64,000 nucleotides of DNA. Origin: Meandrina meandrites (lineage: Eukaryota > Cnidaria > Anthozoa > Scleractinia > Meandrinidae). The notes below the pieces were generated by a model, which saw only the letters and a program-made list of their open reading frames with translations, did not search any database and was not told the origin of the DNA. Both the position numbers and the translations under genes were made by a program. Location of the stretch: positions 28,480,937-28,544,936 of the forward strand of contig OY855906.1 in NCBI GenBank assembly GCA_963693305.1, given 5' to 3'. Shown here one piece after another: positions 1-12,000 of the stretch. Positions within the stretch are counted from its first letter, which is position 1. The number at the start of each line of letters is the position of its first letter.

Positions 1-95
1 TACCAACCCGAAACCAAAGGGTAATGGTAAAAGCTGTAAGAAACAAAGACTTGGTCCTACCAAGCAGACGAAAGCATGTAACAATCAGCCTTGCG
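1..95 (+). CDS. TSP1 exon (3' part) of gene A
   Basis: The frame starting at base 2 reads TNPKPKGNGKSC, then KACNNQPC, and stops at a GTAAG donor at 96. It is the C-terminal half of a TSP1 repeat and ends in phase 1 like the other copies. The exon starts upstream of the window. It is more divergent (KSCKKQRLGPTKQ) than the copies that follow. Confidence 0.8.
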
Positions 96-3000
96 GTAAG
101 TTAAAGTTAAAACTCATAAAGCTGCTTCACCTGTAAGTTGGATTTGTAAACTATTTTTATAATCGAAATATACATGTTTACCTTACAATTATTATTATTA
201 TTATTGAACGAGGTAAACTAGTTGAAACTCGACCTTCGAGACTCGGTTCGTATTTAAAACCCTTGTTACTCATTTCAGTGCCCAGCATTTATTAAACAAG
301 GGTCTCTTTTCCTCATCTTGAACATCCTAATGACGAAGTATGTCATAAATACCTAAAAAACGGTAACTAAAGTCCCAAGAATCAAAAAGAGCAGGTCGTG
401 ACAAATGTAGTGTTAGTAGAGTGTAATGTACAGTTATATTGCTCACAGTTCCACAGAAAGATCGACTGATTATATAATTATCCGTGTATCTATTGACTGA
501 TGGGAATCACTTGCATAAATTCAGATTCAAATTACAGCCGGTACCAGGTGTTGATTCAGGGTCCGCCGTCTGTTTGAGATATTTCATTTGTTTCTAAATT
601 CAGCTGGGTGTGGCGTTTTTAATATATACAGAAACTTTCGCTTGCTGTCGATGAATTATTACAAGTCGGTTGCTGATTTCAAGGCTTCGCTCACTTTTCA
701 TTCTTTACAGTGGCAAAGCAGTACTTACACTTTGTTCTTACAGCCATCAGCACCTACACTGAACTTGATGTTTTGTAGTCGCTGGGAGGGTAGGGGTGGG
801 GGATGTGGAGGGTGGGGAGGTCGGGGAGGGGGGTAATCATGAAAGCTACCAAGACCAACGAGGGGGGGGGGGGGGGGGGGGATTCGTTAAATGCTATATT
901 CTTTATGGGGAGATCAGGTAAATGCTACTACGGTGTAGCAACAAAAATGCTCAGCACCCATCCACCCCCGACCCCCCCCCCCCCCCCCCCAACCCCCTTT
1001 TCAAGGCTATAAAAAACGACTGGACCCTAATAATCGTACTTAACTCTCACTGATTTGTTTCACGCACAAGTCACTTAGCCGTTTTCGAGCCATACCTTAC
1101 CAACATATATTTTAAATTCATTGGCCTAAAGTAACACATTCCTTTTATTTAAATCACTTAGTTGCTGATGTGCAAGGTACACTTAAATAAAGGAGAATTT
1201 CCCAGTTTACTTGCTGTAGAAATAAATTTTGAGCCCACCGCAAATATATCAATATAAACACATATCAGTGTTCACCGTTCGCAAGCGATGATTTTAGCTT
1301 TTTCACTTCACTTCATAAAACGCGCGAAGTAAGGACCTGGAAATTTCACTTGCTCTTGGGTCAAAAACCAGAACGTGAAATGATTAATTATCTTCGTAGA
1401 ATCAGGGCCTTCTGCAGATATTGATGGAGGATATACTGAATGGAGTGAATGGTCTACCTGTTCAAAAACGTGCGGAAGTGGTTTACAACGGCAGTCACGA
1501 GCTTGCACCAGCCCGAAACCAGAGGGTAATGGTAAAACCTGTGAGGAACAAGAACTTGGTCCTGCCGAGCAGACGAAAGCATGTAACACTCAGCCTTGCG
1601 GTAAGTTAAAGTTAAAACCTCATAAAGCTGCTTCACCTGTAAGTTTAATTCGTGAATTGTTTTAATAATAAAAATAAGTATATTTACCGCACTTTTTTTT
1701 TTGGGCAAATGGAACGTTTTCGGTTAATATTTAAAACTCGGCCTTCGAGAATTTATTCGTATTTGAAACCCTTGTTAATCATTTCGTTGTCCAGCATTTA
1801 TTAAACAAAGGGTCTCTTATCATCATCTTGAACATCCTCATGACGATATACGTCATAAATACCTGAAAAACAGTAACTGAAGTCTCAAGAAAACGATGCC
1901 GTCAACGTCGCATCTTTAGTCAATATCACAAAGAGCAGGTCGTGACAAATGTGGTGTTAGTAGAGTCTAATTTACGGTTACTTTGCTTACAGTTTCACAC
2001 AAAGGTAGACTGATTATATATAATCAGTGTATCTATTGACTGATGGGAATCACTTGCATATATCCAAATTCAAATTACAGTCGGAACCTCTAATAAACGC
2101 CAGGTGTTAAGTTAAATTCAAGCTCAGCGTTGACCCAATAAAGCAGGTGTTGATTCAGGGTCCGATGTATGTTTGAGATATTTTATTTGTTTCTTAATTC
2201 AGCTCAGTGTCTAGACTCTTGAATATATACAGAGCCTTTCGCTTGCTGTCGATGAATTATAACAATTCGGTTGCTGATTTCAAGGCTTTGTTCACTTTTC
2301 AGTCTTCACAGTGGCAAAGCAGTACTTACACTTTGTTCTTACAGCCATCCGCGCCTGCACTGAACTTGATGTTTCGTAGTGTAGATTCGATCAAGCAAAA
2401 TAAACACATTTAGTGAAATGATTGATAATATTCGTCACATCCGGGTCGTCTACAGGTATTGATGGAGGATATACTGAATGGAGTGAATGGTCCAGCTGTT
2501 CGAAAACTTGCGGAAGTGGCTTACAACGGCAGTCACGAAATTGCACCAACCCGAAACCAGAGGGAAATGGTAAAACCTGTGAGGAACAAGAACTTGGTCC
2601 TGCCGAGCAGACGAAAGCATGTAGCACTCAGCCTTGCGGTAAGTTAAAGTTAAAAACTCATAATTAAAGCTGCTTCACCTGTAAGTTTCATTCGTGAATT
2701 CTTTTTTTAGTCCGGCAATATGGTGAAATGATTGTGCGATTTTAGGCAAAAGCACCAAAAAAGAAGCTGCTTCACCTGTAAGTTTATTTCGAGAATTGTT
2801 TTCATAATCAAAATAAGCATATTTACCGAACAATTTTTTTGTTTTTTTTGCAAATGGAACGTTTTTCGGTAATTATTTAAAAATTTGAAACCCTTGTTAA
2901 TCATATCGTTGCCAAGCATTTATTAAACAAAGGGTCTCTTATCATCATCTTGAACATCCTCATGACGATATACGTCATAAATATCTGAAACTAAAGTCTC

Positions 3001-6000
3001 AAGAAAACGATGCCGCCAACGTCGCATCTTTAGTCAATATCACAAAGAGCAGGTCGTGACAAATGTGGTGTTAGTAGAGTGTAAGGTACGGTTACTTTGC
3101 TTATAGTTCCACACAAAGATAGACTGATTAAATATATACAGTGTATCTATTGACTGATGGGAATCACTTGCATATATTCAAATTCAAATTACAGCCGGAA
3201 CCTCTAATAAACGCCTGCAGGTGTTAAGTTATATTCAAGCTCAGTGTTGACCCAATAAAGCAGGTACGGTGTTGATTCAGGGTCCGATGTCTGTTTGCGA
3301 TCTTTTGTTTGTTTCTTAATTCAGATCAGTTAAATATATGCAGAACCTTTCGCTTGCTGTCGATGAATTATAACAATTCGGTTGCTGATTTCAAGGCTTC
3401 GTTCACTTTTCAGTCTTCACAGTGGCAGTACTTACACTTTGTTCCTACAGCCATCCGCGCTTGCACTGAACTTGATTTTTCGTAGTGTAGATTCGATCAA
3501 GCAAATAAACACATTTAGTGAAATGATTGATAATATTCGTTAAATCCGGGTCGTCTACAGGTATTGATGGAGGATATACTGAATGGAGTGAATGGTCCAA
3601 CTGTTCAAAAACTTGCGGAAGTGGCTTACAACGGCAGTCACGAAATTGCACAAACCCGAAACCAGAGGGTAATGGTAAAACCTGTGAGGAACAAGAACTT
3701 GGTCCTGCCGAGCAGACGAAAGCATGTAACACTCAGCCTTGCGGTAAGTTAAAGTTAAAAGCTCATAAAGCTGCTTCACCTGTAAGTTTAATTTGTGAAT
3801 TATTTTTTTAGTCCGCCATCTGTTTGAGATATTTTATTTGATTCTTAATTCAGCTGGGTGTCTGTTTTTTTGAATATATACATAACCTTCCGCTTGCTGT
3901 CGATGAAATATACAATTCGGTTGCTGAACTCAAGGCTTCGTTCACTTTTCAGTCTTTTACAATGGCAAAGCAGTACTTACACTTTGTTATTACAGCCATC
4001 CGCGCCTGCACTGAACTTGATGTTCGTAGTATAGATTCGATCAAGCAAATAAACACATTTAGTGAAATGATTGATAATATTCGTCAAATCCGGGTCATCT
4101 ACAGGTATTGATGGAGGATATACTGAATGGAGTGAATGGTCCAACTGTTCGAAAACTTGCGGAAGTGGTTTACAACGGCAGTCACGAAATTGCACCAACC
4201 CGAAACCAGAGGGTAATGGTAAAACCTGTGAGGAACAAGAACTTGGTCCTGCCGAGCAGACGAAAGCATGTAACACTCAGCCTTGCGGTAAGTTAAAGTT
4301 AAAACCTCATAAAGCTGCTTAACCTGTAAGTTTAATTTCTAAATTATCTTTATAATCAAAACACACATGATTACCCCACCATTTTATTTTCCAATTGAAC
4401 TTTGTAAATTATTGAAAACTCGGCCTTCGAGACTCGATCCGTATTTGAAATCCTTGTTAGTCATTTCGGCGCCCAGCATTTATTAAACGAGTGTCTCTTT
4501 TCATCATTTTGAAAAATTCTTATGACGGTATATGTTATAATACCTAAAAAAAACAGTAACATCAACGCAACGTTTTTAATAAATATCACAAAAAGCATTT
4601 CGTGACAAATGTGGTGTTAGTAAAGTGTAATGTACGGTTACTTTGCTCACAGTTCAACACAAAGATCGACTGATTATATATAATCAGTGATCACTGATGA
4701 GAATCCCTTGTACAAATTCAGATTCAGATTATAGCCGGTACCTCTAATAAACGCCAGGTGTGAAGTTAAATTCAAGCGCAGTGTAGACCCAATGAAACAT
4801 GTGTTGATTTCTAAATTCAGCCGGGTGTGGTCTTTTGAACATATACAGAACCTTTCGCTTGCTGTCGATGAATTATAACAATTCGGTTACTGAACCCAAG
4901 GCTTCGTTCACTTTTCAGTCTTTTACAGTGGCAAAGCAGTACTTACACTTTGTTATTACAGCCATCCGCGCCTGCGCTGAACTTGATGTTTTGTGGTCGC
5001 TGGGAAGGGAGAGTTGGGAGTTGGGGAATCGTGAAAGCTACCACGACCGACGAGAGGGGAGTGGGGAGGGTGATCATTAAAATGCTATATACTTTATGGA
5101 TATATCAGGCAACAAAAATCATCCGCACATCCCCCCACCTTTTCAGGGGGTAAATAATGACCGGACCCTAATAATCGTGCTTCAAATCTCTCTGATTTGT
5201 GTCACGCACAAGTGGCTTTGCCGCTTTCGAGCCATACCTAACAAACACATATTTTAAGTCCATTGGCCCAAAATAAAACATTCTTTTTATAAATCACTTA
5301 CTTGTTGATGTGCAAGGGTTCACTTAAATAAAGGAGAATTTCCCAGTTAACTTTATGTAGAAATAAAAAAAAAAGTTATATTGATGAAAAGGTTTTTGCG
5401 GTCACTAGATAAAAGGGAGATTAACCATGATGTTATTACGCAAACGGCAAAAGCGAGTTGCCCTTTGTTTTGTTACCTTTTTATCTAATTCTAGAAAAAA
5501 AAATTACATCCTCAAAATAGGGGAAAATTACACGTTCACGACAAACACAAATCTACGGATTTCCGATTACCAACGGCAAACGGCAGCAGAAAATTTTTGC
5601 CGCTGGCGGGGAAATGCTACTAAAACGCGCGATGCTGGTTGAACTATATAGTTTTTTTTTTTACTTTTATACTTATTATAATAACTATACTACGTTTGAA
5701 TTCCGCCTTTTAATCTTTTCGAATTTGCCGTACGACGGGTTCAAATGCTTTTTCCAGAGCCAAGTCTTACAAAAAGGATGGCAACACCATCAATTATTTA
5801 CGCAACAGACATTCGCATCCGATTATTGATATTCGATATTTTAAACTACAAACCCTGTAAGCCTTTCTTAACCCTATTCAGACCGGGTTTTTTGAATATT
5901 TTCAGAAGGGGAGGGGGGGGGGGGGGGTCGGCGGATTCCGTCGTCCCCCCTTAACTTCTAGAATATTTAAGCAATTGCAATAAAACTTACAGGATATATA

Positions 6001-9000
6001 GTATGTCCAGAAAATCTTTTTTTATATACGTCCCGTGGGGTGATGACGTCATATCACGTGACAATTACATCATGATCTCAAAATAGGCGCCATCTTAGAT
6101 TCGCCATCTTGGATTTCAAGTTTTTTTCAAAACGTCAGAAACCACCCAAAATTACTGAAGAATACTCAAAATCTATAAAACAGTACAAACGATGTCGGTG
6201 ACGCCCACCATTTTTTGTATTTCTGTCTGACACTAGTAACTCATTATCCGACCTCAGTAAAAAACTACAAAAATCTATCGACTAGAAAGCGAAGTATCGC
6301 TACAGTACTCGCCCTGTATATTCTAAGAAAGTTTCCTCAGCGCGCAGCAAGGATGAGCAAAAACAACTAGCGCGAACGCCCTTTAAAAACCCTTTAGAGT
6401 CCTTCCTGCTGTTAAAAAAATGTTTCGAAGTTGAGTGTTGTTGAATACCCCTTACATTATTGGCTATAATTTGTCATGAATGGACAGAAAACAGCGGCCG
6501 TGTTTAACGCTCAAACATCCGCTGGATGTTATTCTTTAACTGGCTTTGTGTTTTAAAGTCGTTTTGTCGTTTTCAAATTTGAATTATCGCTAAAAGTTTA
6601 TTTCAGGACAAAAGCAAACTGGTCTAGATGAAATTGAAATGAAAATGTACAAAGTTTAAGCTTGAAGATTATCTTTTGAAAATCTTTACGCCATCTTGGC
6701 ACTGAGATATGGGAAACGCTGCCTTGGCAATTTTGTAATTTCACATGCGAAATTATAGATTTAACGCTAAAATTTCGCACCAAAATAAAGGAGTAATTTG
6801 TCACCAATAGTGTAGACTCGACTTCAAATGTTATTTTAGGGGAAGATTTCAACATGACCTTTGATGCTGGTTTTGACTGCTTTGTTGGATCACCGATGTT
6901 CAAAGATTGTGTCAAAATCGTTAGAGACCTTATGTTAGAAAACGACCTTGTAGATATTTGGAGATCAAAACCCAACGGATGAGAATATCCTGACAAGAAA
7001 ATTTATAAAACTCAGATTTGAATCACTAGATGAATACTTTGTAAAGGGTGCAATACAGATCAGGGGCCAAGTGGTATGAGCAAGGTGAAAAAAAAGTAAC
7101 AAATACCTTCTTAACTTAGACACAAAGGGAATAGCTGTATAACAAGTCAGGCTCGTAGGGAGGGGGGAGTGCGATGGGTGCGTCCCCCCCACCCCCCCCC
7201 CCCCCCCCACGAGCTTATTGTGAAAAAAATATGGGGAACTGGTATTTCTGTGCTTCAACTATTTACATTTAATATGGTCCTTAATTGGGTTGAAGGTCCA
7301 CCATTTATAGATTTGTGTGGTATATTTTGTTCAATGATACATTCTACCTAATGTCCTTCACTTTTACCTACCTTTTTTTTCTAACAAACTGTCTTCAAAA
7401 CGCACGAAATGCTGTCTAAGATAACCTTTTTTTGCAAAATGTCCTGGTGTGGGTACTCTCCCACCCCCCTACGTTATCAGGCACAGAAGTTTTTACGTCA
7501 CGTCCAAGGAAAATTATGCCGGAAATAAAAGATTTCTTTTCAGAGCTTTACAAAGAAAGTGAGTCAAGCGACGAGGCAGCAGACTTCTTTTTCAGCAACA
7601 GCAACATTCCAAAATTGGATGAGGACGCAAAGCAAATTCGTGAGGGCGTCTTTCTTGTGGGCGAGGGCTACATGCCCTTATATCAATGTCCGATAACAAA
7701 ACTCCTGGCAACGATGGATTACCTTCTGAGTTCTATAAACGCTTCTGGCCTTTACTTGGAAACCAAGTGGTGGAGATTTTAAATTATGCTTTTGAAAATG
7801 GTCATTTATGAAATTTCCAGATGCAGGTTGTAAACACCCTGCTGTAAAACAAAAGATAGAGATAAACGCTTCGTAAAAAAATTGGTGACCAATATCCCTA
7901 ATAAATGTTGATGAAAAGATTGGAGCTAAATCTCTCGCTAGAAGAATGTGCAAGGTTCTGCTCAATATCATTCATTCTGAACAATGTGCGTATGTGAAGG
8001 ACAGGCTCATATCATGTGGTACACAAGGTCAAGAGATATCGGAGGTATGCTTGTTGCCATTCATGAGGGAACGCAAGCGGCGTCAACTGTAAGTTCCTGA
8101 ATTCTTAAGAAGATTAGGTTGTGGTTACCGAAAGTGTTATAATCTGTCAATAGCATTTGGGTCATCTTGTCATCACCAGTGTCACGCAGGGTGTTACGCG
8201 GATCAATTTCCATTCTGGCGGCAGAATAAATTACAATGTTCGCGGCGAATTCGCTTTAGCGGCAATTCAGGAGAGACAGAAGAAGCTTATCTAGTAAGGA
8301 ATCATTTCTAGCCATTTTGATGTCGCATAATCATTTCGACCTTTTAAGATAGAAGATGCTCTAAGCAACAGTTTTCGCTTTATGCAAGGTGATCATTTCT
8401 TGGTTCTATCGAACGATCATGTGGATTTGCAGAGTGGAAATTATGGTGAGTTACAGCCGAGAGTTGCGGCGACACCGGCGCCTTCAATACAGAAAGCCGT
8501 TCAAAATGCTAAAAATGTTTCGACATATTACAGATGGTTCGTACCTTTCATTTGTACAGGGAAGATGAATTGTTTTGTTGTCCGATGCGAGGACACTCGT
8601 TCTGCAGCACTAAGCAAGCGCTCAACTGCGCGCAATCCGTCGAAATGCTGTGTTTGTTTTAGTTCAGTTTTAAAGTCGTACTCAAGAAACGCATGTATAA
8701 TGCCCGGGCTATCACATCATGGATCATTCATTAAACAGTCATATAAGGAGGTCGCCAGGTAAGTCAGTCTATCAAACTTTATTTTAGGTCAGTGAATTTA
8801 TAATTCGTGGTGTGTGATTGCTCCATCCGGTTCTAACATTTGGTCCCATCTTTGAGCAAAAACACAGCATTCGCCTTTAAGTTAATGGTTTTTAATACGC
8901 GGAGCGCGCCAGTAAAATTTGCGAAACAGAATATTGCGCTATATTTACTTTCTATTCGTGTTCTGTAAGGCGCTGTTCGTTATTTATGGCTAAGGGGATG

Positions 9001-12000
9001 GGGGAGGGGGGGGGGGGCGTTTAAGTCAATGAAAAAGAGGGGGGGTTGTTTTTTTAAACTAGAAATGAGAGCTAATGAGGGGGTAAACTTTTAGAATCTG
9101 TTGTTCTCAACACTTGTTTAGCCCGCCAATTTGCAGACAAATTTAATATGTTGATCTCTGTTTTGAGAATTATATTCCCTCTATTAACGAAGAACCCGGT
9201 CTTAGTTTGAAAGCCAAGAAACAGTGACGTGCCGTAGCGTTATTTAAAGGTTCCAATTTATAAATCCCTTTACATGCATAGAGGATATTACATGGCCGCG
9301 CGGAGATACGAGATTTCTCTTCGAGTGTTGAAAACTATTTCACGAGTGAGCGCAGCGCAATTCTTATGATACAGCAGCGCTTAATATTTTCTCCATCTGA
9401 GCTGGCGGGTGGCACACCTCATACAGTTCGATGTAACCTGCAATTCTAATGATACAGCAGCGCTTAATATTTTCTCCATCGGAACTGGCGGGTGGCACAC
9501 CTCATGCAGTTCCATGTAACCTGCAATTCTAATAGTAAAGCTGCGCTTAATATTTTCTCCATCTGAGCTGGCGGGTGGCACACCTCATACAGTTCGATGT
9601 AACCTGCAATTCTAATGATACAGCAGCGCTTAATATTTTCTCCATCGGAACTGGCGGGTGGCACACCTCATGCAGTTCCATGTAACCTGCAATTCTAATA
9701 GTAAAGCTGCGCTTAATATTTTCTCCATCTGAGCTGGCGGGTGGCACACCTCATACAGTTCGATGTAACCTGCAATTCTTATGATACAGCAGCGCTTAAT
9801 ATTTTCTCCATCTGAGCTGGCGGGTGGCACACCTCATACAGTTCGATGTAACCTGCAATTCTAATGATACAGCAGCGCTTAATATTTTCTCCATCTGAGC
9901 TGGCGGGTGGCACACCTCATACAGTTCGATGTAGCCTGCAATTCTAATAGTAGAGCTGCGCTTAATATGTTCTCCATCTGAGCTGGCGGGTGGCACACCT
10001 CATACAGTTCGATGTAACCTGCAATTCTTATGATACAGCAGCGCTTAATATTTTCTCCATCTGAGCTGGCGGGTGGCACACCTCATACAGTTCGATGTAA
10101 CCTGCAATTCTAATGATACAGCAGCGCTTAATATTTTCTCCATCTGAGCTGGCGGGTGGCACACCTCATACAGTGCGATGTAACCTGCAATTCTAATAGT
10201 AGAGCTGCGCTTAATATGTTCTCCATCTGAGCTGGCGGGTGGCACACCTCATACAGTTCGATGTAACCTGCAATTTTTATGATACAGCAGCGCTTAATAT
10301 TTTCTCCATCTGAGCTGGCGGGTGGCACACCTCATACAGTTCGATGTAACCTGCAATTCTAATGATACAGCAGCGCTTAATATTTTCTCCATCGGAACTG
10401 GCGGGTGGCACACCTCATGCAGTTCCATGTAACCTGCAATTCTAATAGTAAAGCTGCGCTTAATATTTTCTCCATCTGAGCTGGCGGGTGGCACACCTCA
10501 TACAGTTCGATGTAACCTGCAATTCTAATGATACAGCAGCGCTTAATATTTTCTCCATCTGAGCTGGCGGGTGGCACACCTCATACAGTTCGATGTAACC
10601 TGCAATTCTAATAGTAGAGCTGCGCTTAATATGTTCTCCATCTGAGCTGGCGGGTGGCACACCTCATACAGTTCGATGTAACCTGCAATTCTTATGATAC
10701 AGCAGCGCTTAATATTTTCTCCATCTGAGCTGGCGGGTGGCACACCTCATACAGTTCGATGTAACCTGCAATTCTAATGATACAGCAGCGCTTAATATTT
10801 TCTCCATCTGAGCTGGCGGGTGGCACACCTCATACAGTTCGATGTAACCTGCAATTTTTATGATACAGCAGCGCTTAATATTTTCTCCATCTGAGCTGGC
10901 GGGTGGCACACCTCATACAGTTCGATGTAACCTGCAATTCTAATGATACAGCAGCGCTTAATATTTTCTCCATCTGAGCTGGCGGGTGGCACACCTCATA
11001 CAGTTCGATGTAACCTGCGATTTTTATGATACAGCTAGCAGCGCTTAATATTTTCTCCATCGAAACTGGCGGGTGGCACACCTCATATAGTTTGATGTAT
11101 GTAACCTGCAATTCTGATAGTAGAGCTGCGCTTAATATTTTCTCCATCTGAGCTGGCGGGTGGCACACCTCATACGGTTCGATGTAACCTGCAATTCTAA
11201 TGATACAGCAGCGCTTAATATTTTCTCCATCGGAACTGGTGGGTAGCACACCTCATACAGTTCGATGTAACCTGCAATTCTAATAGTAGATCTGCGCTTA
11301 ATATTTTCTCCATCGGAACTGTAATTGTAATTTTAATGATACGGATATTTTGTCCTTCAATTGGTGGATTTTTTTTTCAGTCTGCAACCCGGAGATACTC
11401 ATCAGAGGCACGATATAATTGTTTTAGTCCGTACTGCAAGGTGGCACGCCCAGCGCTATGAATTTCATTAATTCAAAGATATCAATCATTAGTGGCCACG
11501 TGTTTTTATTTGTCCGTAAGGTGGTACAGCGTCATTAAATAAGCTAAAAATATTAATACTATGTGCATGCTTGCTAGCCTGCGTGTAGCCGTCTCCTACT
11601 TTTTTCATACGGCGAAAAAGGGTCCCGTTTTCGCCGTATAAAGGAAATAGAAGACGGCTGCACGCAGGCTACATGCTTGTGGGCACACTTGTACATTGTA
11701 CAATATGCTGAAGATAGAACATTACGGCCTTCTGCGCCCATAAAATTTATTTAAATATCGAGCTAGAAGGCCTTGCTTTGATACTGATCTAAAAATCAGT
11801 TTCATGACTTTACGAGCCTGTTAGTGTGTCGCTACGGTTTGTTCGTGGTTTGCTACAGCAAAATGTATAGTATTTCTCAGTACATTCTTCCCTAAAGCCC
11901 TCAAGACTGAAACGACGAGCTTCAGTCAGAGTGCAGCTTAGCGCAGGGGTACGTGGAATTCGTTTTCATTTAGTAAATTTGGTACGCTCGCAGTTATTAT

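Larger units (their letters stand above)
96..5370 (+). repeat. Tandemly duplicated TSP1 exon-plus-intron units
   Basis: The introns around the TSP1 exons are themselves repeated. The same landmarks recur in order, for example GCCTTCGAGACTCG, TGGTGTTAGTAGAGTG, TCGACTGATTATATA, TAATAAACGCCAGG and CGCTTGCTGTCGATGAA. A last unit at about 4380-5370 has no exon of its own and stops where foreign DNA begins. Related intron pieces occur at about 18750-19175 and 39780-40420. The array grew by unequal duplication of whole modules rather than by retroposition. Confidence 0.8.

Noticed and set aside
1308..4296. Minus-strand and alternate-frame ORFs over the TSP1 exons (MLHAFVCSAGPSS..., MMEDILNGVNG...)
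   Set aside because: They repeat exactly with the TSP1 exons and are their shadows; the true frame carries the TSP1 cysteines and matches the splice phases.
8382..8762. 126-codon ORF as a transposase
   Set aside because: No catalytic motif, zinc finger or similarity I recognise; kept only as an unassigned open frame within the element.
9381..11249. Series of 66-codon minus-strand open frames starting MPPASSDGENIKR
   Set aside because: They recur with the 83-bp satellite period, which is not a multiple of three, so each unit is read in a new frame and stops repeatedly. They are by-products of the repeat.
9362..11322. CRISPR array
   Set aside because: Units are contiguous 83-bp copies without unique spacers, and the genome is eukaryotic.
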